From: Pandoraea anapnoica | Lineage (GTDB): Bacteria > Pseudomonadota > Gammaproteobacteria > Burkholderiales > Burkholderiaceae | Length of the DNA: 39,371 nucleotides | Assembly: GCF_902459765.1 (NCBI RefSeq) | Contig: NZ_CABPSP010000024.1 | Location: forward strand, 1 to 39,371 | Direction: 5' to 3' | Shown: positions 30,991 through 39,368 of the stretch, in pieces | Numbering within the stretch: position 1 is the first letter of the stretch | Layout of the letters: each line of letters opens with the position of its first letter | Program-made: the position numbers and the translations under genes | Notes under the pieces: model-generated | What the model saw: only the letters and a program-made list of their open reading frames with translations | Told to the model about the DNA's origin: nothing | Databases searched by the model: none

Positions 30991-31958
30991 AACTGAAACT
31001 TCGCTCTCTCGGCCCCGTCGTTCTGACGCTCGCGGTCTCCTGCGTGGCGGTCTACGTGCTGCTGCATCTCTGGGACTACTACACCGTCGCCCCGTGGACG
31101 CGCGATGGCCGTATTCGCGCCGACATCGTGCAGGTCGCCCCCGACGTCTCCGGCCTGATTACCGACGTCGAGGTCAAGGACAACCAGCCGGTGCACCGCG
31201 GCGATCTGCTGTTCGTGATCGACCGCGATCGCTACACGCTCGCGTTGCAGCAAGCCGAAGCGACCGCCGCCGCACAGCGCGCCACGCTTGCGCAGGCCCG
31301 TCGCGAGAACGCACGCAATCATCAGTTGACGGAAGTGGTGGCCAAGGAAGTCGTCGAAGCCGGTCAGGCCAAGGTCGAATCCGGTGAAGCGGCCGTGGCT
31401 CAGGCCGACGCTGCGGTGCGTCTTGCGAAGCTCAATCTGGAACGCACCCGCGTGCTTGCGCCCGCCGACGGCTATCTGAACGACCGTCTGCCGCGCGTGG
31501 GTGACTACGTGACGACGGGCCGTCCGGTCCTCTCGATGGTCGATGCGGGCTCGCTGCATGTCGAAGGCTATTTCGAAGAAACCAAGATGCGCGGCATCCA
31601 TATCGGCGACAAGGTGGAAATTCGCCTGATGGGCGAGCATCACGTGCTGCATGGGCATGTGCAGAGCATCGTCGCCGGCATCGAGGATCGCGACCGCACC
31701 AGCGGCGCGTCGATGCTGCCGAACATCAACCCCACATTCAATTGGGTCCGTCTCGCGCAGCGCATTCCGGTGCGCATCGCGCTCGACGACGTACCCGCCG
31801 ACATGCGTCTCGTCGCCGGTCGCACCGCCACGGTGACGGTCGTCGAAGGTCAGGACAAAGCAGACCCGCCGAAGCACGCGGCGCAGCCCGATGGCGCAGC
31901 ACCGACGGCGATGGCCGCCGCCACGCGAAGCGACGCATCGGCAGGAGTGCGCAAGTGA
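30987..31958 (+). CDS. HlyD-family periplasmic adaptor (AaeA-like)
   Basis: A 323-residue membrane-fusion protein. One N-terminal helix (about 9-29) anchors it in the inner membrane. The first half of the lipoyl/barrel-sandwich domain reads DIVQVAPDVSGLITDVEVKDNQPVHRGDLLFVID (about 47-80), followed by a helical hairpin rich in Ala, Gln and Glu, the second lipoyl half LERTRVLAPADGYLNDRLPRVGDYV (about 151-175) and beta-barrel domains. It should link the FUSC protein to the outer-membrane channel encoded next. ATG 30987 overlaps the DUF1656 stop, and its own TGA overlaps the next GTG. Confidence 0.93.
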   Translation: MKLKLRSLGPVVLTLAVSCVAVYVLLHLWDYYTVAPWTRDGRIRADIVQVAPDVSGLITDVEVKDNQPVHRGDLLFVIDRDRYTLALQQAEATAAAQRATLAQARRENARNHQLTEVVAKEVVEAGQAKVESGEAAVAQADAAVRLAKLNLERTRVLAPADGYLNDRLPRVGDYVTTGRPVLSMVDAGSLHVEGYFEETKMRGIHIGDKVEIRLMGEHHVLHGHVQSIVAGIEDRDRTSGASMLPNINPTFNWVRLAQRIPVRIALDDVPADMRLVAGRTATVTVVEGQDKADPPKHAAQPDGAAPTAMAAATRSDASAGVRK

Positions 31959-33481
31959 GCGCGACAAGAACGACGAGAGCGGCCTTGAAGACCACTCGGC
32001 CCCGCCTCCTTCTTCTGAGCGCCGTGGCCGTCGCCGCTGCGCTTGCCTCAGGCTGTACGACGGTCGGTCCGGACTATCACCTTCCCGAGAATTCGGTCAT
32101 GCGCTCGTCCGAGGCAAACGGCGCGATCGCGAATGTCTCGAAGCCAGGCGCAGTCTCCATCGAAGCGGTGCCGGACGACTGGTGGCAGTTGTACGACGAT
32201 CCGAAGCTCGACGCGCTCGTGAAAGAAGCGCTCGCCGCCAATACGAACGTCCGCGTTGCGCTGGCCAACGTGCAACGCGCTGTCGCGCTGTATCACGAAG
32301 TGGAGTCCGAAAATCTCCCGCAAGGCGGTGTGCAGGCCGAAGCGGCCCGCGCACAGATTTCGGGCGAAAGTCTGCTCAAGGAAGAAAAGCTGCCGGTGGT
32401 GAACATTGCTGTCGCCACACTCGGCATCTCGTATCAGATCGACTTCTTCGGCAAGCTTGCCCGTGCGGACGAAGCCGCGCTCGCCGCCGCCGAAGCGAGT
32501 CAGGCAGCGCTCGATGTCGCGCGCGTGAGCGTGGCGGCGGAGACCGTGCGCGCGTACGTGCAGAGCTGCGCGGCCAATCACGAGTACGACATTGCCAACG
32601 AGCAACTGAAGTTGCAGGAACGCAGCGTCGCGATCACCCGCAAGCTGGTGGACGCCGGGCGCGATCAGCCGACCGATCTGCTGCGCGCACAGGCGCAAGC
32701 CGACACGTTGCGTGCCGGGCTGCCGCATTATCTGGCGCAGAACGAGGCCGCCAACTACCGGCTGGCCGTAATGCTCGGCAAGGTGCCGGGCACGCTCGAC
32801 GCGAGTCTCACGCAATGCCGTCGGATTCCGCAGCTCACGCAGGCGCTGCCCGTCGGCGACGGCACGGCGCTGCTCAAGCGCCGCCCGGACGTGCGTCAGG
32901 CAGAGCGCGAACTGGCATCGGCCACGGCGAAGATCGGCGTGGCGACGGCGGACCTTTATCCGACGATTCGCTTCGGCGCATCGATTGGCGCGAACGGCGT
33001 GCTGGAACACTTCGGTCAGGGACGCACCGAACAATGGACCGTCGGTCCGATGATCTCGTGGTCGCTGCCGACCAACGGCGTGCGTTCGCACATCAAGGGC
33101 ATGGAAGCTGGCGCGAACGCCGCCCTCGCGCATTTTGATGGTGTAGTGCTCAAGGCGATTCAGGAAACGCGGACGTCGCTCTCGGCGTACACCCACGAAT
33201 TGCAACGCGACGATGCGCTGCGCGACGCACGCGACAAATCCCGTGCCGCCGCGCAACAGAACCACAAGCTCTATCAGGCGGGCCGCGCGCCGTACCTCAC
33301 GAGCCTCGACGCCGAGCGCACGCACGCGAGCGCCGAAGCAGCACTCGCCGCCTCAGAAACGCAGGTCGCCATGGATCAGGTCAATCTGTTTCTGGCGCTG
33401 GGCGGCGGATGGCAATCGAGCGTCGCTCGCGACAAGGCCGCCATGGCCGACGCTCATTCGTCCGAAACATCCACGCATTGA
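31955..33481 (+). CDS. NodT-family outer-membrane efflux lipoprotein
   Basis: A 508-residue TolC-like channel of the NodT/OprM group. The N-terminus has a lipoprotein signal ending LASGC (lipid-modified Cys about 34), followed by TTVGPDYHLPE and PDDWWQLYDDPKLDALVKEAL, both typical of this group, then two OEP repeats with periodic heptads (IDFFGKLARADEAALAAAEASQ; LLKRRPDVRQAERELASATAKIGVA). It completes the tripartite pump. The GTG start overlaps the HlyD stop (GTGA) and has GGAG upstream; an open frame continues further upstream inside the HlyD gene but is a shadow. It is the last gene of the operon. Confidence 0.93.
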   Translation: MSATRTTRAALKTTRPRLLLLSAVAVAAALASGCTTVGPDYHLPENSVMRSSEANGAIANVSKPGAVSIEAVPDDWWQLYDDPKLDALVKEALAANTNVRVALANVQRAVALYHEVESENLPQGGVQAEAARAQISGESLLKEEKLPVVNIAVATLGISYQIDFFGKLARADEAALAAAEASQAALDVARVSVAAETVRAYVQSCAANHEYDIANEQLKLQERSVAITRKLVDAGRDQPTDLLRAQAQADTLRAGLPHYLAQNEAANYRLAVMLGKVPGTLDASLTQCRRIPQLTQALPVGDGTALLKRRPDVRQAERELASATAKIGVATADLYPTIRFGASIGANGVLEHFGQGRTEQWTVGPMISWSLPTNGVRSHIKGMEAGANAALAHFDGVVLKAIQETRTSLSAYTHELQRDDALRDARDKSRAAAQQNHKLYQAGRAPYLTSLDAERTHASAEAALAASETQVAMDQVNLFLALGGGWQSSVARDKAAMADAHSSETSTH

Positions 33482-33743
33482 AACGAGGTCGCTGGCGCGT
33501 ATTTCACGATACGCTGCCGGACCTCCAGAAACACACAAGCCCCGTCGGGACCGAGGTCCTCTGGCGGGGCTGTGGCAAGTGACGCGCTAGGGCGTCGTCA
33601 GGAAGATTCGCGCGGCGCGGGCGGGACTCGTTAGCGTCGTCGATGCGATCGAACGAATCAGGCGGGCCGTCGGCGAATCGGGTACGGCTTCAGAGCTTCA
33701 GTGCATCTCGGGACTGACTGTCCCCCTTCCACACATCAAAACT
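33482..33743. other. Gene-free gap after the efflux operon
   Basis: No gene seen. A hairpin at 33538-33571 (AGCCCCG / CGGGGCT with an inner GGACC/GGTCC pairing) is a possible operon terminator but has no T-run. The rest up to the DUF4148 gene shows no recognisable signal. Confidence 0.4.
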
Positions 33744-34007
33744 TCAGTTGACTGCCGGGGCTTGCGGGGCAGCGCTGTGTTGTGCCGCTTCGATTTCGGC
33801 AGTGCGCTTTTGCAACTGGACCGATTGCTCGAAGGTGTACGGGAAGTTGAATTCCGTCACCGGCGACAAACCGAGTTCACGTGCAGCTTGCAGTTCGGCA
33901 CGCACATGCTCACGGGTCACACCGGTCGATTGATCGGCAGCGAAAGCCGAGCCAGCGGCTACGGTCAGGCTGACCAGCGCAATGGCGCTCAGCAGGTTCT
34001 TTTTCAT
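33744..34007 (-). CDS. DUF4148 secreted small protein
   Basis: An 87-residue protein with a Sec signal peptide (MKKNLLSAIALVSLTVAAGSAFA, cleavage about residue 23), and a short mature part containing STGVTREHVRAELQAARELGL, the DUF4148 core, followed by an acidic/Gln-rich tail. DUF4148 proteins are very common in Burkholderiaceae, periplasmic or secreted, without known function. The ATG has a consensus AAGGAG ribosome site and a perfect TATAAT lies at 34089-34084 (minus strand), suggesting strong expression. The neighbouring LuxR gene has the same orientation but lies 409 bases upstream. Confidence 0.88.
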   Translation of the reverse strand: MKKNLLSAIALVSLTVAAGSAFAADQSTGVTREHVRAELQAARELGLSPVTEFNFPYTFEQSVQLQKRTAEIEAAQHSAAPQAPAVN

Positions 34008-34416
34008 GGAAAACTCCTTTTATCGTTCGTATGACGTTCAAAGTGACGAAAACCGCTAACCAATCAGTTTTCGCCATGAGTAAATTATAGTTTTCCCTAG
34101 GAATTGAACTAGCCTCAAAGCGACAACACACCGTTTCGGAAAAGGTGTGAAATCGGCTGAATTTCAGGGGGGAATGTCTCGAAAATGGCGGGAATATGTC
34201 GCGCAATGGGCAAAGGCGACAAATGTGAAATCACGCAGATCTCTCGAAAATCGCGCGATTCTCACTCAATGAAAGTCGGGCGGCAGAAAGGATGAAAAAT
34301 CCGACCGTTTGCGAACGGAAATCGCAAAGCAACGCGGTTTCGTGAGCCCCCCGGAAAAGGCGCTCACTAATCTCGTTTGAAAAGACGCAACTGCGGGAGT
34401 AACTGCGGAGATAACT
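34008..34416. other. Gap between DUF4148 and luxR-type gene
   Basis: A 409-base gap, AT-richer near 34020-34130. It contains the TATAAT at 34089-34084 (minus strand) for the DUF4148 gene, with no convincing -35, next to the near-palindrome TTCCCTAGGAA (34093-34103). No lux box of the usual 18-20-bp form was recognised, and no terminator with a T-run follows the LuxR gene. No gene is supportable. Confidence 0.4.
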
Positions 34417-35184
34417 TCAGGGGGAAATCAGACCGGTGCTGATCGCGGCAGCAATCGCCTGATGCCGGTTGACCGCGCCAAGTTTGCGCTTGGCATTATT
34501 GATGTGAAACGTGACGGTGTGCTCGGAGATCTTCAGGATCAATCCGATTTCCCAAGCCGTCTTCCCACGCGCGGCCCACAGCAGACTTTCGATCTCGCGC
34601 GGGCTGAGCTTGCCGGTGCAGCGGCTGGCCACCCACTGCATATCGAGTTGCTGAATCGCCTGATGGAAATACAACGCCGTCAGATAGATCTCACCGACCA
34701 TGCGCGCTTCGAGTTCAGCCGATTCTTCCGGCGACTTCGCGGTCGCCGCGCTGAAGATCGCCCGCTCGCCCGCAGCACCATAGATAGGGATCGATACGCC
34801 GCTGCCCAGACCATGCGCTCTCGCGTCGGCAAAGATCGGATGCGGCCGCTTTTGCATGAGAAACGTGCGCCAGAGAATCGGCAGCGGCGACAGATTCGCG
34901 GCCACCAGCACCGGATCGACTTCGGCATATCCCGCGCTCTGATAGCGCTCGATCCAGGCAGGCGGAAATGTCGTGAAGATGTGGCGGCTCGGCATGCCTT
35001 GCGCAGAGATGATCTTATCTTCCATCTGGAATGCGGCGGCTTCTCGCTCGCGACGCGGCAACAACGGAGCGTAAAACAGCGCGTCGTATTCCAGCGTTTG
35101 CGTCAGCTTCTGAAACTCGGCGTCCAGCGCCTCGACCGAGCGGGCTCCCAGCAGCCCCTCATATCGATAAAGGTTGTGATGCAT
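34417..35184 (-). CDS. LuxR-family transcriptional regulator with autoinducer-binding domain
   Basis: A 255-residue quorum-sensing-type regulator. The N-terminal acyl-homoserine-lactone domain keeps the invariant residues: W77, Y81, D90, P91 and W105 (equivalent to TraR W57, Y61, D70, P71, W85) and the glycine-rich GLGSGVSIPIYG. The C-terminal GerE-type HTH reads LSPREIESLLWAARGKTAWEIG ... SEHTVTFHINNAKRKLG (about 193-235). It can therefore be expected to bind an AHL in the cytoplasm. No luxI synthase lies in the window, so it may be a LuxR solo, though a synthase elsewhere in the genome is not excluded. The start codon has no good Shine-Dalgarno sequence. Confidence 0.92.
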   Translation of the reverse strand: MHHNLYRYEGLLGARSVEALDAEFQKLTQTLEYDALFYAPLLPRREREAAAFQMEDKIISAQGMPSRHIFTTFPPAWIERYQSAGYAEVDPVLVAANLSPLPILWRTFLMQKRPHPIFADARAHGLGSGVSIPIYGAAGERAIFSAATAKSPEESAELEARMVGEIYLTALYFHQAIQQLDMQWVASRCTGKLSPREIESLLWAARGKTAWEIGLILKISEHTVTFHINNAKRKLGAVNRHQAIAAAISTGLISP

Positions 35185-35290
35185 TGCGAGTTACACGTTC
35201 TCAATAATTGCCGGTTTGGATGCCGTTATTCGCGCATTGTAGTCCGAGCCTTGTGTTTTGCGGGGAGTAATTTTGCCCAATAAAACAACG

Positions 35291-35309
35291 ACTCCTTTTC
35301 ACGTGGAGT
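35291..35309 (-). terminator. Weak terminator after the LysR gene
   Basis: On the minus strand ACTCC-N9-GGAGT is followed by CGTTGTTTTATT, 24 bases after the LysR stop. The stem is only 5 bp, so this is a weak candidate. Confidence 0.3.
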
Positions 35310-35332
35310 GCGAATCATTTTCTCATTGAATT

Positions 35333-36226
35333 TCACAACACGCTGCCCAGCCCCTCCAATGCCGACAAGACTTTTCGCAATCCCGGCGTGAGCGGTTTAT
35401 CCTGCCTCACGACAATCGCCAACGTTCTCGTTAATTCCGGTGTGAGTGCCGATATACGCAATCCGCGTCGATGATGAACGGCATTCACCGACATTTTCGG
35501 CACGATGCTGTAACCGAGTCCTGCCGCCACCATCTCCTTGATGGCTTCAATGCTACCCAGCGCCATGACCGGACGCACGCGTAACCCGGCTTGTAGAAAC
35601 CATTCGTCGATAAGCAGGCGGGTGCTGCTGCCGGATTCGAACGCGACCATGGGGGCGGCGGCCAGCGTGTGCGGCGTGACTTCGTCGCCCCACGTGTTGT
35701 CGTTCGCCGGCGCGATGGCGACGAACTCGTCGCGCAATACCGGCGTGACGTGCAGGCTTCGCCCCGCAGCGGGCAACGTCACGAGGCCGATATCGAGCCG
35801 GTTTTCCGTGACGGCCGCGACGACGTCGTCGGTGTTGCCCGTGCTCACCCGGATGTCCAGTTGCGGATAACGTTTGCGCATCGCGCGCAGCATGGGCGGC
35901 AGCAGGTGAATGCAGGCCGTCGCCCCCGTACCGATGGCCACTTCACCAGCGACGCCACGCGCGTGGCTCGACACGGCCTGCATCGCTTCTTCGACAGCGG
36001 CATCGATGCGGCGCGCGTGTTCGAGCAGCGTCAGCCCAGCCGATGTCGGCTTGAGCCGCTTGCCCACCCGGTCGATGAGGCGCACGTTCAGGCGGTGCTC
36101 CAGTTGACGCACCTGAAGGCTGACGGCCGGTTGAGACAGGTCGAGACGCACTGCCGCCGCCGAGAAACTCCCGGCGTCGACGACTTCGGCGAAGGTATGC
36201 AGTTGATCCAGATTCAGGCGTCGCAT
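35333..36226 (-). CDS. LysR-family transcriptional regulator
   Basis: A 297-residue LTTR. The N-terminal winged helix begins MRRLNLDQLHTFAEVVDAGSFSAAAVRLDLSQPAVSLQVRQLEHRLNVRLIDR (family-typical), followed by the linker helix and a periplasmic-binding-like effector domain. ATG 36226 has AAGGAAA upstream; the frame continues to 36421 without conserved sequence and would overlap the divergent MFS gene. It is divergent from that MFS gene, across a region containing an LTTR-type dyad at 36239-36255, so it probably regulates the transporter and itself. Confidence 0.9.
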   Translation of the reverse strand: MRRLNLDQLHTFAEVVDAGSFSAAAVRLDLSQPAVSLQVRQLEHRLNVRLIDRVGKRLKPTSAGLTLLEHARRIDAAVEEAMQAVSSHARGVAGEVAIGTGATACIHLLPPMLRAMRKRYPQLDIRVSTGNTDDVVAAVTENRLDIGLVTLPAAGRSLHVTPVLRDEFVAIAPANDNTWGDEVTPHTLAAAPMVAFESGSSTRLLIDEWFLQAGLRVRPVMALGSIEAIKEMVAAGLGYSIVPKMSVNAVHHRRGLRISALTPELTRTLAIVVRQDKPLTPGLRKVLSALEGLGSVL

Positions 36227-36238
36227 CTCAAAGTTTTC

Positions 36239-36255
36239 CTTATGAACTGGATAAG
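36239..36255. promoter_or_regulatory. LysR-type binding dyad
   Basis: CTTAT-GAACTGG-ATAAG is a 5-bp inverted repeat containing the LTTR core T-N11-A (T36241, A36253). It lies 13 bases upstream of the lysR-type start codon and in the divergent region shared with the MFS gene, where such regulators usually bind. Confidence 0.5.
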
Positions 36256-36388
36256 ATGCCAAGACTTTACCAAGAGATGGCGCGAGCGCACCATGCAGAG
36301 CGTGAAGTACCCAGGGGCGTCCGAGCGCTCCAAAGCCTCGTCGACGTTTCGCGATGACGCCTGAACCCGGCCTTTCCCCCATATCGTC

Positions 36389-37564
36389 ATGCCCCTCGTT
36401 CTCCGGCTCGGCCTCGCACAACTCATCAACTGGGGCGTGAGTTTCTATCTGCCCGGTGCCTTTGCATGGCGCATCGCGCGCGACACCGGCTGGGCGCAGA
36501 CGTGGGTCTTCGCCGGTCCGTCACTCGCCATGCTGGTGATGGCCGCCGTGTCGCCGCTCTCGGGCCGCTGGCTCGAACGCATGGGGGGACGCCGCGTGAT
36601 GTGCCTCGGCACCCTGATTTGCGCCGCGGGATGTGCCACGCTGGCTATGAGCACCACGCTCGTGCAGTTCTACGCGGCGTGGTGTTTGCTCGGCGTGGGC
36701 ATGCGTCTGTCGTTGTACGACGCCGCTTTCGCCACACTTGCCGCCCTCTACGGCCCAAGCGCCCGTCGGCCGATGACACAGATCACACTGATCGGTGGCC
36801 TCGCCACGACCGTCTTCTGGCCGGTGGGCAACTGGCTTGGGGGCACGTGGGGATGGCGACCGGGGGTGCTCGTGTATGGCGCGTTCGGCCTGCTGGCGTG
36901 GGCCTTGCTGCGCAGCCTGCCGCCAACGCCCCCGCGCGCACCGGCCACCGACGGGAGCAGCAAGACACGCGCCCCGCTGCCGTGGCGGCCCGCCCTGCTC
37001 TACGGCGCGATCATGGCGCTGGTGTCGATCCTGTCGTCTGGGTTGGCGGCACACCTTACGTCGCTGTTGAGCGTGCGAGGGCTGCCGGTCGGGCTCGCCG
37101 CACTCTGGGGCTTGGGTCAGGTGTGTGCGCGAACGCTGGAGTGGCTTCAGCCGCGTCAGTCGAGCGCGGTGAATCTCAACGTCGTGGTCGGCTGCGGACT
37201 GCCGCTGTGCTTCGCGCTGGGATTGGCGGGGATGTCGTCCGTCATCGCCGCCGGGGTCTTCATCTTCTTCTACGGCGCGCTGAACGGACTGGCAACGCTG
37301 CTACGCGCCAGCCTCCCGCTCGAACTGTTCTCGCACGAAGCCTTCGCGCGGGCACTCGGCACGTTGCTCACCCCCGCCTTCGCGGTCTCGGCTGTCGCCC
37401 CCTGGGGCTACTCGGTCGCCCGCGCACACTGGGGCGACGCGGCCATCCTCTGGCTGTCGCTAATCATCGGCCTGCTGATCGCAGTGGCTGCGCTATCGCT
37501 GCGGCGTCTGGGGCAGACAGCGCCTGCTCCACAAATGTCCGAAGAAACTCGATCCATGTCTTGA
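36389..37564 (+). CDS. MFS transporter
   Basis: A 391-residue major facilitator with 12 predicted membrane segments. The first two helices read LRLGLAQLINWGVSFYLPGAFAWRIARDTGW, and the cytoplasmic loop motif A-like GRWLERMGGRRVM follows helix 2. Substrate unknown; the single-component 12-helix type and a divergent LysR suggest uptake or export of a small metabolite. The ATG lacks a clear Shine-Dalgarno sequence. Its last 101 bases overlap, antiparallel, the 3' end of the next LysR gene. Confidence 0.87.
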   Translation: MPLVLRLGLAQLINWGVSFYLPGAFAWRIARDTGWAQTWVFAGPSLAMLVMAAVSPLSGRWLERMGGRRVMCLGTLICAAGCATLAMSTTLVQFYAAWCLLGVGMRLSLYDAAFATLAALYGPSARRPMTQITLIGGLATTVFWPVGNWLGGTWGWRPGVLVYGAFGLLAWALLRSLPPTPPRAPATDGSSKTRAPLPWRPALLYGAIMALVSILSSGLAAHLTSLLSVRGLPVGLAALWGLGQVCARTLEWLQPRQSSAVNLNVVVGCGLPLCFALGLAGMSSVIAAGVFIFFYGALNGLATLLRASLPLELFSHEAFARALGTLLTPAFAVSAVAPWGYSVARAHWGDAAILWLSLIIGLLIAVAALSLRRLGQTAPAPQMSEETRSMS

Positions 37565-38417
37565 CCTTCGCGTCGAGGTACAGCCGCGACGCGTAGACCG
37601 CGTAGACGTTCGTCCCCTGCAACTCGTACTCGGGCAGCACTCGCACCAGCGAACCGCTGCGCAGCGCCGAGAGCGCCGAGAGCAACGGCACCGGCCCCAC
37701 GCCGCAGCCGCTGATGAGCGCCGCCGCCAGCGAGTCGGCCGTGTTCACGCGTAGCCGCCCCGAGGGCACTGGCAACTTCACGCCGCCGTCCGGGCCTTCG
37801 AAAAGCCAGTGATCGACGGAGTAATGCGGCGCATTGAGGCGGACCTGCGTGTGCTGCGCCAGTTCGTCCAGCGAGCGCGGTGCGCCATGCTCGGCGAGAT
37901 ACTGGGGCGCGGCGCACAGCACCGACGCCATCCGGCAAATCCGTGCCGACACCAGCCCTGAGTCGGGCAACTGCGCCGTGGCGAGTCGTAGCGACACGTC
38001 GATGTTCTCCTCCAGCAGATCGGGCACGCGCGACGACAGCAGCAAGTCGGCCTCGACCTCCGGGTACTGCTCAAGGAAGCGCGCCAGCGCGGGCACCACG
38101 AACACCTGCCCGAAGCTGGCCGGCGCATGCAGACGCAGCGTGCCGCTGGGCGCGGCGCTCGCTGCCCCGGCTTCGGCCTCCGAGACGTCGACCAGCGCGA
38201 TGATGTCGCGGCAACGCTCAAGGTAGCGCTTGCCTGCGTCAGTCAGGGCAAGCTTGCGTGTCGTGCGATGCAGCAGCCGCGTGCGCAGGTGCGCTTCGAG
38301 TTCGGAGATGGCCTTGGACACTTGAGGCGTGGTCATGTCGAGCGCGCGCGCCGCGCCTGCAAAGCTCGCAACGTCGGCCACGCGCACGAAGATCCGCATG
38401 TTCTTTAAGGTGTTCAT
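37464..38417 (-). CDS. LysR-family transcriptional regulator
   Basis: A 317-residue LTTR of the CrgA/DsdC-like branch: MNTLKNMRIFVRVADVASFAGAARALDMTTPQVSKAISELEAHLRTRLLHRTTRKLALTDAG, then an effector domain beginning SGTLRLHAPASFGQVFVVPALARFL. The C-terminal ISGCGVGPVPLLSA segment is also characteristic. ATG 38417 is chosen by similarity of N-termini; it has no clear ribosome site, and the frame extends to 38477. It is divergent from the nitroreductase gene (202-base gap), which is its probable target. Its stop lies 101 bases inside the convergent MFS gene. Confidence 0.9.
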   Translation of the reverse strand: MNTLKNMRIFVRVADVASFAGAARALDMTTPQVSKAISELEAHLRTRLLHRTTRKLALTDAGKRYLERCRDIIALVDVSEAEAGAASAAPSGTLRLHAPASFGQVFVVPALARFLEQYPEVEADLLLSSRVPDLLEENIDVSLRLATAQLPDSGLVSARICRMASVLCAAPQYLAEHGAPRSLDELAQHTQVRLNAPHYSVDHWLFEGPDGGVKLPVPSGRLRVNTADSLAAALISGCGVGPVPLLSALSALRSGSLVRVLPEYELQGTNVYAVYASRLYLDAKVKTWIEFLRTFVEQALSAPDAAAIAQPLRSAGR

Positions 38418-38529
38418 GGAGGGCGATGATATCGCGGGACGGCGGTAGTACAGACGATTAAGCCACTGCGAGGACAAAGGCGTGCCCGCCGAGATAACCG
38501 CAAGTCATATGCACGTGCAGCGATATTCG

Positions 38530-38558
38530 TTGGGATCGGTGGTCGCACGGGGTATCCT
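38530..38558 (+). promoter_or_regulatory. Candidate sigma-70 promoter of the nitroreductase gene
   Basis: TTGGGA (38530-38535), a 17-base spacer, then TATCCT (38553-38558), giving a start near 38565 and a 55-base leader. A 10-bp palindrome TGCACGTGCA (38510-38519) lies just upstream and could be an operator for the neighbouring LysR protein. Confidence 0.4.
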
Positions 38559-38619
38559 AGCGGCCCGATCAGACGTATCTGAGCGCACTGATTGCACTTT
38601 TGCCGACGAGACTATTCGC

Positions 38620-39219
38620 ATGACCGATATCACCACCCGCCAAGCCGATCATCCTATCGACCCGCAGTTCGTGGCCCGCTGGTCGCCGCGCGCGTTCAAG
38701 GACGAAACGATTCCCGAAGCCACCCTGCTGTCGTTCTTCGAAGCCGCCCGCTGGGCACCGTCGGCCTACAACGCGCAACCCTGGCGCTTCGTCTTCGCTC
38801 GTCGTGGCACGCCGCATTGGGACCAGTTCGTCGGCTTCCTCAACGAGTTCAACCAGACGTGGGCCAAGAACGCCGCCGCCATCGTCCTCGTGATCTCGAA
38901 GTCGACGCTCACGCCTCCGGGCAGCGACAAGGAAGTCCCGGCCCCGACCCACAGCTTCGACGCCGGCGCGGCGTGGGGCTACCTGGCGCTGCAAGCCTCG
39001 CTCTCGGGCTGGGCGACGCACGGTCTGGCCGGTATCGAACACGACAAGATCCGCAACGAACTCGATCTGTCGCCGAAGTACAAGATCGAAGCGGCCATCG
39101 CCATCGGCCGTCCGGGCGGCGACGTGAACGCACTGCCCGAAGGCCTGCGCGCCCGTGAAGTGCCGAGCCCGCGCGAGCCGATCGCCAAGATCGCTTCGGA
39201 AGGTCGCTTCGCGTTCTGA
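38620..39219 (+). CDS. Nitroreductase-family FMN oxidoreductase
   Basis: A 199-residue nitroreductase: RWSPRAFKDETIPEATLLSFFEAARWAPSAYNAQPWRFVFARR holds the FMN-binding Arg/Ser and Asn motifs, GAAWGYLALQASLSGWATHGLAGI the dimer-interface helix, and AIAIGRPGG the late strand. Such enzymes reduce nitroaromatics, quinones or flavins with NAD(P)H. ATG 38620 has ACGAGA upstream; the open frame to 38482 is discarded. It is divergent from a LysR gene and followed by a terminator at 39263-39300. Confidence 0.9.
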   Translation: MTDITTRQADHPIDPQFVARWSPRAFKDETIPEATLLSFFEAARWAPSAYNAQPWRFVFARRGTPHWDQFVGFLNEFNQTWAKNAAAIVLVISKSTLTPPGSDKEVPAPTHSFDAGAAWGYLALQASLSGWATHGLAGIEHDKIRNELDLSPKYKIEAAIAIGRPGGDVNALPEGLRAREVPSPREPIAKIASEGRFAF

Positions 39220-39262
39220 GGCACCCTCGCCTGTCGTCGCCACGTGGCTGACGGCTACGCAT

Positions 39263-39300
39263 AAAAAAAACCCCGCCGGATCGCAAGACCCGGCGGGGTT
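39263..39300. terminator. Terminator after the nitroreductase gene
   Basis: AACCCCGCCGG (39269-39279) pairs perfectly with CCGGCGGGGTT (39290-39300), preceded by eight A residues. The long A-run means the U-tract would be on a minus-strand transcript, while the plus-strand side ends with only TT. It can stop both strands; for the plus strand the strong stem may suffice. Confidence 0.75.
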
Positions 39301-39317
39301 AATGAGATGGTCACCCC

Positions 39318-39347
39318 CACCCTACACGCGGGTAACGCGGTAGGGTG
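39318..39347 (+). promoter_or_regulatory. Hairpin upstream of the right-edge start codon
   Basis: CACCCTAC (39318-39325) pairs with GTAGGGTG (39340-39347), and inside it CGCG pairs with CGCG across a GGTAA loop, with one bulged A. It is followed by TTTTCATTTT and by the GGAGGG ribosome site. It could be a leader attenuator or a second terminator of the preceding transcript. Confidence 0.4.
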
Positions 39348-39368
39348 TTTTCATTTTGGAGGGCCATC

